This document shows positions 12,501 through 23,500 of a stretch of 52,802 bases of DNA, piece after piece. The DNA comes from Helochares maculicollis (taxonomy: Eukaryota > Arthropoda > Insecta > Coleoptera > Hydrophilidae). Made by a program: the position numbers and the translations under genes. Every line of letters begins with the position of its first letter. Position 1 is the stretch's first letter. The stretch is taken from contig JAWQRO010000140.1 of assembly GCA_033557835.1 (NCBI GenBank), positions 1 to 52,802 on the forward strand, written 5' to 3'. The notes beneath the pieces were generated by a model. It saw only the letters and a list, made by a program, of their open reading frames with translations. It did not search any database and was not told where the DNA came from.

Positions 12501-13616
12501 GTGAATGTGTGTCAAAAGACAAAACAATTTTTTATGTGTTCTATATTGTAAGTTGTAATAATTTAAATATGATATTTCAGAAGATATGTAAATTGTCTAT
12601 TCCAAACTATCATGAAAAACCGTTACTAAGTTTCTTGAACTTATACAAAAGTGTAAAAAATATCCCATATTTCCGTGTTTTAAAATTTTTCATATTTTAA
12701 AAAGGACTAATGCATTATGTTATGTCACTTAAGTGTAGTCCATCTATATTATATATCAATCTCAAGCTCTTCAGATGAGCCGAAGTATTTTTGAGCATAT
12801 CAAATGTTTTGTTCATTCGTCAAGCAGTTAGATAAAATTGTTTGGAATAGGGGCCATTTAAATCTACTTACGTTAAATCTAATGGAACCTCTAAAATCAA
12901 AATTATCATGAGTATCTAAAAACTATTGACTAAGAGTATGGACTCTGTTCAATTTGATAAGCATAGAAAACCAAATTTCTAAACAAAAGCAAAATGTACT
13001 GAATAATTTAAACATTAAATAGATAATTTAAAGTACTTTCCAACAAAAAACTTACTTATGAACAAATTCTTTCCAACCAATTTCTTTATAGCCCATCTCC
13101 CAAAAAACTAAGGTGGCCAAAAATGCTATCGCTCCAGCAGCACCGAATATATACCATTTATCTTTTTCCCCATCACCGAATGGTTTGCCCCCGCTGCCTC
13201 GGCTGCCTGTCCCTCCAAACAAGCCGAAAGACCACTGATCATAAGGTTTTTGGGGGCCCCGTTGGGCTGAGGTAGATGGAGGCGGTTTAGGCTGACTCTG
13301 TTCGGGTTTTGGTTCAGTTTTGGCTTCTTTTTCTTTAGCATTTTGGGGCTTGGTTTCTTTCGGAGGCGCCTTCGAACCAGGCTTAAAATATTTTTCGAAG
13401 CCTTTCGGAGGCTTTTCACAAAATATCCTCCATTCCTTTAATACTGTACTAAGCGTGGAGGAATTCTGAAACGGACAAAAAATATTAAAAGGGGCTCGTG
13501 AAGTGGGATTGCAACAAATTTCGTCATACCACAATTTTGTCGACATTGTGCACACGGAGATTTTTCCATAAGAATCTTTCTAGTTTCCTGCTGCTGCTAA
13601 GAAGCCTATATGCCAT
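9568..13616 (-). CDS. AFG3L2: AFG3-like protein 2, mitochondrial m-AAA protease subunit
   Basis: ATP-dependent zinc metalloprotease of the inner mitochondrial membrane, facing the matrix. It degrades unassembled or misfolded membrane proteins and processes substrates such as the ribosomal protein MRPL32. Exons in coding order: 13530-13616, 13056-13465, 11613-11706, 11245-11549, 11044-11162, 9568-10916. They sum to 2364 nt (787 residues) with every junction in frame. The start at 13616 opens a basic, serine-rich presequence (MAYRLLSSSRKLERF). A conserved EKPPKGFEKYF motif follows, then a lysine/proline-rich linker, a first membrane helix near residues 133-153 and a second near 242-261. The AAA module has Walker A GPPGTGKT, split by the last intron near residue 338, and Walker B ILFIDEID near 395. 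The zinc site HEAGH is near 562. The end EFVEGTGSFEEDT and GLKDWNKERE marks AFG3L2 rather than paraplegin. Confidence 0.97.
11836..12105 (+). repeat. Dispersed repeat, copy 2 (in AFG3L2 intron 3)
   Basis: This is a diverged copy of the sequence at 8784-9055, same orientation, including the identical 18-bp block at 11947-11964. It sits in the 1.35 kb intron 11707-13055, where nothing else is recognised. Confidence 0.65.
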
Positions 13617-14150
13617 TACAAACTCGTAAAAAATATTCTTGATAAATATTTTTTCCTTTCACATAACTCTACATGAATTTCCTAACCACATTTTATTCAG
13701 TAACATTTGAGTCGTTAAAGCAGGTACCAAATTAATCGACGACGATTTTTCTTTTTACTGCAGTTGCCTTTTTTGATTTTTGAAAGTGTTAAAAATGAAA
13801 GAGATTAAAATGTGACAAACAATTTTGATTGATTGCAGGATGAGTGTTTATTTTCATTTATAGTGTAGCGAATGAACTTTTTTTAAACCTTTTATTATTA
13901 TTCTTTTTAGAAATCTAAATGAGATTTCGTTTTGAATTCCATTCGCATAAGCGCCATCAGGTTGTTACTGTTAAAACTAGCCATAAAGAGCAAAGCAACT
14001 GTTGACGTTGAAAAAAGAATAATTGCTACGGCCCTTAACCTCACATTGTGCTTGCAATTCTAACCTAAAAATATGATTTTCTCTATTTAGCTAATTCATA
14101 GCTTAAACCGAAATAATTATTCATTATACGATTTTATGATGTGAAAAATA
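13617..14150. promoter_or_regulatory. Shared divergent promoter region, AFG3L2 and C3orf38-family gene
   Basis: The two start codons face away from each other across 534 bp with no repeats or other genes. This suggests a bidirectional promoter. No TATA box or initiator could be assigned with confidence. Confidence 0.55.
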
Positions 14151-15091
14151 ATGGCATTGCTGAATGGTGATGTTCGAGATCTATTATGTCTTTTAGATGA
14201 TGACGATTTATTTAGTTTGGCTGGAACTGTTTCACAAGGGTTTCTTAAAAATAAACTTGGCTCCAGAGACGGTTAGTATTGTAATTGAATTGATAATTTC
14301 CGTTATTTTAAATTGTACAACTTTTAGAAGCGATCGATGCAATTTGTAAATACTCTTCGGACGAACTGAGCATCTTGAAACGTAAAGCTATTAAAAAGGA
14401 AGTCTTATTTAACTATTTATACAAAAAGAGCATTCCTGTGACCTTACCGAGCTCTAAGAGTGACCTGGTGGAAAAAATAAGAGAAATATGGAACATTAAT
14501 CCGAACTCAGATGGAGAACCTGCAATTGGCTCATTTCCTTCAGCCACAACTAACGAAGGAAACCGTGCCACTGGAGATATCTACCAGGCAGCATGTGAAG
14601 AATCATCTGATATTAATACAATGGCCCGCAAATTTGCCGAGTGGTTTTATTCTATTTTAAATGAGAACATTTGTATGGGGCCTGAACATTTCTGGGGAGA
14701 CGCTAAATTAAAATTGAATTTATTATCCGATTCTCAGAGTGTTACACAAGAAGTAGAGTCAAATCCCTTAGAAATTGTGCGGCTATTGTTCAGCACTAAA
14801 AGTGAGCACAAGTTGTATTTCAATCCAAACTTCACTAGTGAAGGGATTCAAGGCCGCATGGATCCCCATGGTTTAGTGATGGTTTTATCTTGTGGAACTC
14901 TGATTTCTGGAGGTGTTTGTGCCGGAGTTTATGAACAAGTCTTTGCACTTGCGAGGGACCCTTTTGCTGACAACAATTGGAAAATAAAAAACACTGAACT
15001 TAATTTAAGGAGTAAAAGTAACGTCTCGGCATTACCCAGCTTATGCGAGAACCCCCTGACTGGGAATTTGTTAAGTTTGCCTAGTAACTAA
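14151..15091 (+). CDS. C3orf38-family protein (DUF4518-like)
   Basis: Two exons, 14151-14271 and 14328-15091, encode 294 residues; the 56-bp intron splits one glutamate codon. The first exon (MALLNGDVRDLLCLLDDDD then FSLAGTVSQ) and the start of the second (EAIDAICKYS, KRKAIKKEVLFNYL) resemble the N-terminal helical region of vertebrate C3orf38, a small conserved animal protein. The C-terminal half, including HKLYFNPNFTS and HGLVMVLSCGTL, has the look of an NTF2-like fold, which is my inference. The family's biochemical role is not well established, so none is assigned. The annotated start follows an in-frame stop and is the only upstream ATG in frame. It is tail-to-tail with mol, 315 bp away. 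Confidence 0.8.
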
Positions 15092-15118
15092 GGTATTATT
15101 TGTATTATATGTGATTGT

Positions 15119-15124
15119 AATAAA
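15119..15124 (+). terminator. Polyadenylation signal of the C3orf38-family gene
   Basis: AATAAA is 28 bp past the stop. A second overlapping AATAAA follows at once. A short 3' UTR fits the close convergent neighbour mol, whose stop is at 15407. Confidence 0.6.
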
Positions 15125-15406
15125 ATAAATTGTATATTTGGCTAAAATTTATTTAATTATTACTTCATCATTTAGTGGTTTATTGTTCTACCTACATAAT
15201 TTACTGTTTGATCTTTTGGATTATGTTTCCTTAAACCATATTCCTTATTGTCCTAAAACAAACCAGATTACAATAAGTCAATATGTCACAAAATATATAC
15301 ATGAACAGTTTTGCAATGCAATTCGTAATTATTTTATCACTTTCGTTCAATACTTGATGTTATTGATACAAATTATGTCTTAGCTTTAACATTATTTTCT
15401 TTAAAC

Positions 15407-18400
15407 TTACTCTTGATTCCCATAAATTGGTTCCTCATCTTCTTGCTTAAAATATTTTGGTTTCTTATGTCTACGCACATTCATTGTTCCTCGTCTTACA
15501 AGCACCACTCGTGTTGGTTCCAGTTTGTGAGGACTACTTTGATGATTATTCTCTGAAGTGCCAGGTTCTGCCTCATCCTCCTTAATGGAGACCAATGGAA
15601 TGTCATGTGGTATTTCTTTCTTTCTTACCACTGCTTCTTCTTCAGGGGCTATAATGATAATCTTATAAACATTAATTTCTACTTACACCTCAAACAAACT
15701 TACTCAAATGCGCCTCTTCATAATTGCTTAAAGGATCCACCCCAAAGAAGATGTATGTGGCTTCATTCATAAAATAATCACATATTAGTATGGCTATACT
15801 TAGAACAATACAAATTATCCCAGAAGAAAGAGTCAGCCAAAAGCTAGGGCCATATTTTGTAACAATCGAGCCATCTTCAAATGGAATGTCCAATTCCATG
15901 GGATTTCTGATGACAGCCCATAGGATGTTGGCTGTGATTTGCAAGCAGCCTGTTAATCCTAAGAAGAGGGCCCCGTAATAAATGACACTTTGGAAGAAGA
16001 CCATTGAAATAATCCAGCAAGGAAAAGCAGTCCAATGAGCAATGTGAGCATACCAGCCAGCTGTTCTGTAAAATCGGCCAAACCGAAAGCCTTCTCCATC
16101 TATTACAAAGTAATCGATGACCCATAGAATTGGCAACGGGGCTCCTCTATACTGAGCTTCACGAAATTCCCTTTGTAATTGGCCAGCTAAAAGTTTGCAA
16201 TTTTAAGCATCACAAATAAAAATCTTTTCAAAAGTGTTTATTACTAACTCTTTAATATCTCATTTTAAGACCACGCCCATTCTAATATCTGTTATACAAA
16301 AATACAATTAATAAGTATTTGAGCATGTAATTCAATAAATTAATAAGTTTAGAATGTTTCGGAGAAGGTACGACGTTTCAATAGAGATGCGACAATATTA
16401 GGCACTCAGAAAAATTAGGTAAGTATCTTGCATCAATTTACGTGTATTGTGCAAGTTCATATGAAATCATCACAAACATTTTTAATTGACTGATCCGAAG
16501 AGAATTTTTCCAACTCTAAGATGAAAATGATTGTTTGAAATACTACAAAAACATTTTTTCCGTTTAATTTGAAAGAGGAGCTTTTGAAACATTGATAGCC
16601 CAACAAATCAACTCTTTGATTAACTATTGTTTAGTATAATAGCATAAAGAGCTAATACAAAGAAAAAGGCAATAAACAACGGAATTTATCTACAATTTAC
16701 CAACCAATACCAATCTAGTAGCTTCAGTAAAGATAATTCATACGAAAACTTGCTAGTAAGATTGGTAACGAAGCGAATAAGCATTGTAGACCAAGTTGTG
16801 TTATCATGACGAAAATCTCAACTAAAGATGTGTATTCAAAAGATTGAATAGAAATTGATTTCAATAAGACAAAATAATAAACAACAGAAGATAGTAGTTA
16901 AGGAAATCTGCAGATCAAAGAAGACATGTTCATACAAAGTTGGGCATTGGAAAAAATACTATAACTTAGAAAGCAATTAGACAAGAGATTAGGATTAACA
17001 AAGAATAGATAAAGAGGGGCAAAAGATGGGAAGAGAAGGAAATACAATAGCAATATTTGGGCAGTCAAATCTTATGTCAAATTAATGAAAACAGACGAAT
17101 AAAAATGATCACCGACTAGAGCCACATAAGATGTAGTTGACCAATGGTCCGATAATAATGAAAAACTGCATTACCTAACATGTAATTTACTTTAAATGCA
17201 CGTAACCGATAAAGTTTGAGATAAAAATTTCAAAATCTAAAATTAAGCAAATCATCCAATTACAAACGCATGCGCTACAGTTTTGAAAAATATCCTATAC
17301 TTGTCTAAATCTATATGATACTTGAAAATTGCAGAAAATCAACAAAGTTATGGTATAAAAATATTAGTAAAAGCATTTGTTACCATAAGGCCCAAAGCCA
17401 AAGCGTCCTTGATCCCAAGTCCAGTGAAACCTCTCATTGTAATTGATAATTTCATGTGGCAAGGGCTCCGCAGAATGATTTTTGCCAGGTACTCTTTTCA
17501 AGGTGACATTAACTGAGCGCAGACCTATTTTTACCCCAATTTCAGCATGTATTTGTTGAACAGTCCCTGCCCGGTAAGGTGTTTTCGTAACAACATGACC
17601 CACTTCCCATTCTTGGCCAAAATTTCCAACTGAAAAAGAATGGAATTACCGCATTCTATTTAGTTTGTTATATGATTTCATGGATCCAATTGAAAAATAA
17701 ATATAGGGGCGTATCCTCTTCAGCCCTTTACAAATGTTAGTGTTACTAGCAATGACAATTACAATTACAATAAAAAAAACTTTTTGAACATCAAAACTAT
17801 TATCAAAGAAGAAACTAAATTATTGTGAATATTTATCTTTATTATTGCTATTCAATAAGTGATGAAGTGGAGAATCAAATAAAGTATATTTAATTCTAAA
17901 TCATTCCAAAAATTATGTTATGTTCACTAAAATACACATTCCTACAGATATATCCTCAAAACAGTGATAAACTTTCTTATCCTCTTATTATTTTTTTCTT
18001 ATCTAAGGAGGAAGTTTAACCAACGTGAATCCCAAATAAAGGGGAAAATAACTTTTCCTGATACATTCAAGAATAAATATATAATTTTAAAACTACAATT
18101 AAATAAAATATATAAACTTAAATGTGGTAAAAATGATTTCAGGCAATTAAGGATATTACGTACCTAATAAGAACAGTCCAATCAAGAGTCCAATAATTGT
18201 CCTTATGTACGAAGACAAGTTCTAAAAAGAATTAACTACTTCAATTAAGAATTTAATGTGGTTATAATTAACAAAACCAACATAAAATGCCTTTATTACA
18301 ATTAATGATCAAATCACAGGTTGAAATTAATCAAGGAAATAGTGGAATGGAATTTAAAATATAAGCAAACAATATACTTACCGACTTCCATTTAGTTGAG

Positions 18401-18537
18401 GGTAATGAAATTATAAAACTAATAGCCAAAATAACAAAAGCACAAAAGAAACCAGCATCCAGAACATCAACAGTCACTGGATTGTGATTTTCTGGATACT
18501 GGGTGGGGAAACGTTCATCTCTCCCATATTCAAACAT
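15407..18537 (-). CDS. mol: Dual oxidase maturation factor (DUOXA), moladietz homologue
   Basis: Multi-pass ER membrane protein needed for dual oxidase to leave the ER and produce hydrogen peroxide at the epithelial surface. Exons in coding order: 18382-18537, 18164-18221, 17384-17629, 15704-16186, 15407-15648. They total 1185 nt (394 residues) with all junctions in frame. Visible features: an N-terminal luminal stretch with ERFPTQYPE; TM1 (FFCAFVILAISFIISLP); TM2 (TIIGLLIGLFLLVGNF); a large loop with HAEIGVKIGLRSVNVTLKR, which contains an NVT glycosylation sequon; INYNERFHWTWDQG; three more hydrophobic segments in exon 4; and a charged cytosolic tail ending GNQE. The loop motif G-V-N-V/I-T-L and INYNE-F-W are shared with human DUOXA1. 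The open frame continues upstream of 18537 with in-frame ATGs, so a longer N terminus is possible. Confidence 0.92.
16187..17383 (-). other. mol: mol intron 3, no recognised content
   Basis: This 1.2 kb intron is AT-rich and partly purine-biased on the + strand (about 16900-17060). No repeat family or coding segment was recognised. The next intron, 17630-18163, is likewise featureless. Confidence 0.6.
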
Positions 18538-20311
18538 CTTGTGAAGCAGTGTAGAACGACAATGATGTATTTTACAATAGAAAAGGAAAGATAAAATCAT
18601 ATCCTGGTTTAGATGATAAAGAGTAGGTTGCGCTAAATAGCGACATTTATCAATAAAAAAGAGATAAGCATAACAATTTATGAAAATTTGTTGAGGTGAG
18701 TGCGCATACATTTATGGAATTTATGCATTTATTTTAAGTAAACATTTTCCTTGAAATATGGACCAATTTTTAGGATGTCCTATAATACTATTAGAAATTT
18801 GTGAGACATTAAGAATCATTTTTTAGAGGAGCTTTAGTACCTCATGTATCAAAAAATTTGACGTCAGTTTCAAAAATGTTGTGAATGTTTTTAAAATACA
18901 AATAATTTGATGGTAAATATATTTGGCCTAACAGAACTGTTTTTTTAAATTATTGCAGTTGAAATATGTATATAAAATAGTATTAAATTTAGAAAATGAA
19001 AATGTTTTGGAAAATGGTATTAATTTGGTATACTCTCAATAGAGTAAACTTTAATTTATGCTCTGATGTATTTATTGTGTTTAGATATGATGTTTTAATA
19101 TATTACATATTTGAGAGAAAGTTTGTTTCAGCACCAAAGAGAAATTTAAACCTTTTAAAAATGCAAATATTACATCTCTAGATCATCAAATTTACTTTTA
19201 CACAATTTGGTCTTTATGAAAAGTATATTCATTACAAAAGCCATAATATTCATGCCTACTTTTTGTAATCCTTAATGCTCTAATAAAATATCAAAGGAAT
19301 CTCTTAGGTATTTAAAACTCATAAAAGAGAGATCAAATATATGTGTGTAAGACTTCTTGCAAAAAATGACAAGATATTATTGATAAGTGAAATCAAATTA
19401 AAATTTTAATGTTTTATGTACCGTATGGAAAGAAAAAATTAAGGAAAAATTATAAACTGAGTAACATATTAAAAGTGCTTATTATTATTAACTCCCTTAC
19501 ACAAAAAATAGTGTGACTTTTATATATATACAAAAATGGAATGCTCTCCTTAAACAAAACTAGCTAAACAGATTTACAAATAAATGGAATGTCCAATTTA
19601 ACAATAAAACTATAAAAATAAAAAACCTAAACCAAAATTTATAGCTGAAATAAAATTAAATTAGTAAAGAATCAATTTTAAACAAAACACAAACTGTAGA
19701 TTATAAAAAATAAAATCGAATTATAAAACAAACTTTAAATTATTAAATACACTTTGAGTTAAAATGTGCACTATAGAAGAAAATATTTTTCGTTTAAATT
19801 ATAAAACGTACTTTAAATAATAAAAATATTTTTAGATTATAAATATATCGATTAACAAATAAAGCTATTTAGGAAAACAATAACAATTATTGTCACGTTT
19901 TTAAATAATATCATTTATCTAGAACTGATATATCATATTTATAGGTCCCGCTTCAAATATGTACAGTTGTAATTATTATATATATAAAAAAATTATATTA
20001 TTATGTAAGATACATTAAATATGTAGAAATACACAACCTTTCCATCACAAATTAAATCGCTAAATAACTAAAGTATTTAGTAAAAAAATTAAAAGTTTAA
20101 CTTTCAACCATCAATGTACCTATATTCTTTGAAAATAGTTGCTGGGGACAATAGACGAAAATAAGAAAATTCTACTGTACAGAAAAATCAAAATAAATAT
20201 TAAACTACATATTAAATAAAATCCCAAGGTTAACTAAAAAATCACATTATAAAGGAATGCTAAAAACAAATTAATTTAAAGGATTCTACAGGCTTACATA
20301 AAGCTCATAAC
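18538..20311. other. Intergenic between mol 5' end and the BTB locus 3' end
   Basis: Very AT-rich. From about 19560 to 19870 there is a loose recurrence of 'aaattataaaa' and 'actttaaat' spaced 25 to 45 bp. It may include the 3' UTR of the last BTB exon and the promoter of mol, but no element can be fixed. Confidence 0.5.
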
Positions 20312-20550
20312 TCATACTGCAACATTATCTGGTTGATTCATCATTTGTTGCTTCCGGTGGTGGTACATGTGGACTCGAAGGCAGCTGCGGTTTCTCATGG
20401 TCTTGCCACAGATGCGGCAATCGAAATTATTTGGGGTCGAATCGTGTTTATCTCGAATGTGAACCTTCATGTTGTAACGATTAACGAATTTTTTGTAGCA
20501 GTATGGACAATGAACGTGTCCTTCTTCGTCTACCATATACAAAAGAAGAT
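20312..20550 (-). CDS. BTB locus alternative terminal exon D (two C2H2 fingers)
   Basis: Acceptor tttcag, joining as (D)LLLYMVDEEGHVHC. Fingers start CPYCYKKFVNRYNM and CRICGKTMRNRSCL; the second has a H-x3-H spacing (HMYHH). A glutamine/methionine-rich tail ends NQPDNVAV. It is the most distal terminal exon found. Confidence 0.88.
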
Positions 20551-23500
20551 CTGAAATGAAAAGTTACTAATATGAAACAATAAACATAAATAGGATGGAT
20601 ATTACCTTACTTAATCGAAGTATTTACAAAACCATAACACCTTTCACCAAAATCGCAATGTTGCAATTTGCATTGTTTTCTGTAATAATATTTTTGAGTA
20701 CTGAAGTGTTTTGATGCAAATTTGCAATATTGCAATTGAAATCCCAAAGCAATTAGTATGAAATTTTATTTACATTTGCAGAAGAATAAATCGAAATCAA
20801 GACACAAGGTAGGCAAATAAATTTAAATCAGTTTAAAAACATTCTTTTATTCAAAACTCATAACAAAACACTTAAAAACCTAAAATTAAACAACATTAAA
20901 AGTTTGGAGTTTAAAAATAACGATGAGATAAAAACAACATTAAAATAACCAAAACAACAAACGACTGTTCAATTTATGTATTGAACAAAAATTAATTAAG
21001 TTAAGGTTATGGTACATACGAACCATCAGGCAGTCTACAACAAAAAAAAATAGTATCAACAACAATCTCCAGCTGAAATTATAAAAATCAATCAAGCAAA
21101 TTATAAAACATATTTCAAGCTGATTATAAGATATATCGGGTTGATTAACAAATATATTTCAAACTGATAATCAAGAACATGACAGGCTAATTAAAAATAT
21201 TACAAGCTGATTTGAAATGTCAAGCTAGTTACGAAATAAACGTCACGCTAATATTAAATCAATATAATAATGGAAGCGAAAGCGTTTGATCTTACCTTTT
21301 GTGTATTTTATGGCGGTGTGCATAAAGTGAGTTTCTATTTTTGGCAATTTTCCCGCAAAGGGGACAAACAAAGGGCCCTTGATCGCTACCATGCAAGTTA
21401 GAAATATGTTTTTTCAAACTGTCTTCCAGTTTAAATGTTTTCGGACAGTAAGGGCAGCATAAGACCCTGTAATCGAACACCTCTGAAACAAACGTAACCT
21501 ACTAAACTAACTGAAAAACCCCAGACACTAAACATGAACCCAACTATCTAAATGAGAGAGATGAGAAAGTAATTAAAACAACAGACTTTTCAATCGTCAA
21601 TATCATTTTATTTATTATGTTTAGGATTTGTTTTTGCAGAACGTTTTATACTACAAATCGAGTTTTATGTACAATATAAGGCACTGAGTGAACGAAACTT
21701 AATAATCTAAATATATAATATATTCGCTTATATAAACAAAAATAGCAAAACCAAATTAAGGCATATTCAATTTGAGATGTTAAACATCAGTATCAATAAT
21801 AAATATTTATTGATTTAATATAAGCCTTTTATATCACTACGTATAATATTTTTGTAAAATTAATATTTGGTTCATTTTACTTAATAGGTAATATAATTTA
21901 ACAAAGTAAGGTATATTTGAGTATATAATATCGACAATGTCAAATTGATGGCTACGCTTTGTAGAAGTGTGCTGTACACTTGTATAATAAGAATCAGTGG
22001 TTTTTAAGAACATCTATGCTTTGGCTTTAATATGTTTGTAAAATTTCGATATTTATATTAAGCAGGAGGTGGATGAAATATTTAGCAGGTGTGAGAAGTT
22101 CTCAAAAATTCAATGGTTGCTTTTATCAAGAAAATTTGCTCGATACCGACAATACAGCTGCAACAAAACGGAATTTTGATTTAGTATTCGCTTTATACAA
22201 AATAGAATAGATTACCCTAATCAATTTACGATGAACATTTTGTATAATATAAAATGAAATGAATGTATTTTTAAAATTAATTGGCCTATAATCTATACAA
22301 CACTACCGATTGAAATGGACATATTGACATTCTATTAATGGGGTACAGGCAGACAAAAACTTTTAAAAATGAGTGCATATTTTTGCATTTTCTTTAAAAA
22401 AAAATTCCAAGTTTATGCCTTGTACTTAAATTAGCTATTATTTTAAAGGAATGGATTGTCTTTTATAGTTTTAAGTTTTTGTGGTTTACACACATTGATG
22501 TTATAGAAATGTAGTGATAATGGTTATTGGGGTTTTAATATAAAATAATTATAAAACAATTATAATGTAAAGTAATTGTCAACTATGTCTAAATGATACA
22601 GCATCAAACAGCAGAAAGTAATAACGGTATTGGTAGTTGTTCACTACCGAAGGTAGGCCAATATGTAGACAGCAACAACTCAAGCTTTTGAAAACTTGCA
22701 CATCTGTAAAAGTTTTATTTTCATGTACCAGGTGCACAAGTTTAAAATGCCGTTTTGTCGTTAAGAGATGGTGCATGAAATCTATTAAAGTAACCTCTGT
22801 AATCGAAAGCGCCATTTTTTGGCAAGACTGCTCACTACAAAACATCATATTCGTTTAGTTGTTTACGAGTTAGTAGCATACTTTTTCGTGTACAACATGT
22901 CGAATTTTAAACCAAGTAAAAAGCATTTGTGGCATGTAATGATTTTCTTATTCAATCAAAAGAAAAAAGTATCGGAAAGTAATTGAATTCTCGTTGAGAC
23001 TTACGGCGATCTTGCTCCAACTGTCAAGACTTGTGAACACTGGTTTCAATGTTTAAAAAGTTGCGATTTCAATTTCCTTGACAAAGAACATGAAAATCGA
23101 CCAAAAAAGTTTCAAGACGACGAATTACAACACAATAAATGATGGCGGAGCAGTTGAATGTCACTCGGCAAGCCATTTCCGATCGCTTGAGAGCCATGGG
23201 GAGGATAAAAAGATTGTAAAATGGGTTCCACACAAACTGAATGAATGACAGATGGAAAGACAAAAACTGTGTGCAAAATGCTGCATTTACTCCAAGAAAA
23301 GAAAGGGTTTTTTGCATCTTGTTGAAACTGATGATGAATAATGGATATATTATGAGAATCCCAAGCAAAAGAAATCGTGGGTAACGCCCGGACAACCATC
23401 AACATCGAGTACAAAACCGGATCGTTTTGGAACAAAGACAATGCTGTGTGTGCGTGGTGGGTTCAGAAGGGAGAAGTGTACTACGAGCTTCTCAAACCCG

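Noticed and set aside
9568..13616. Paraplegin (SPG7) as identity for the m-AAA protease
   Set aside because: The EKPPKGFEKYF segment and the EFVEGTG/DWNKERE tail fit AFG3L2 rather than paraplegin.
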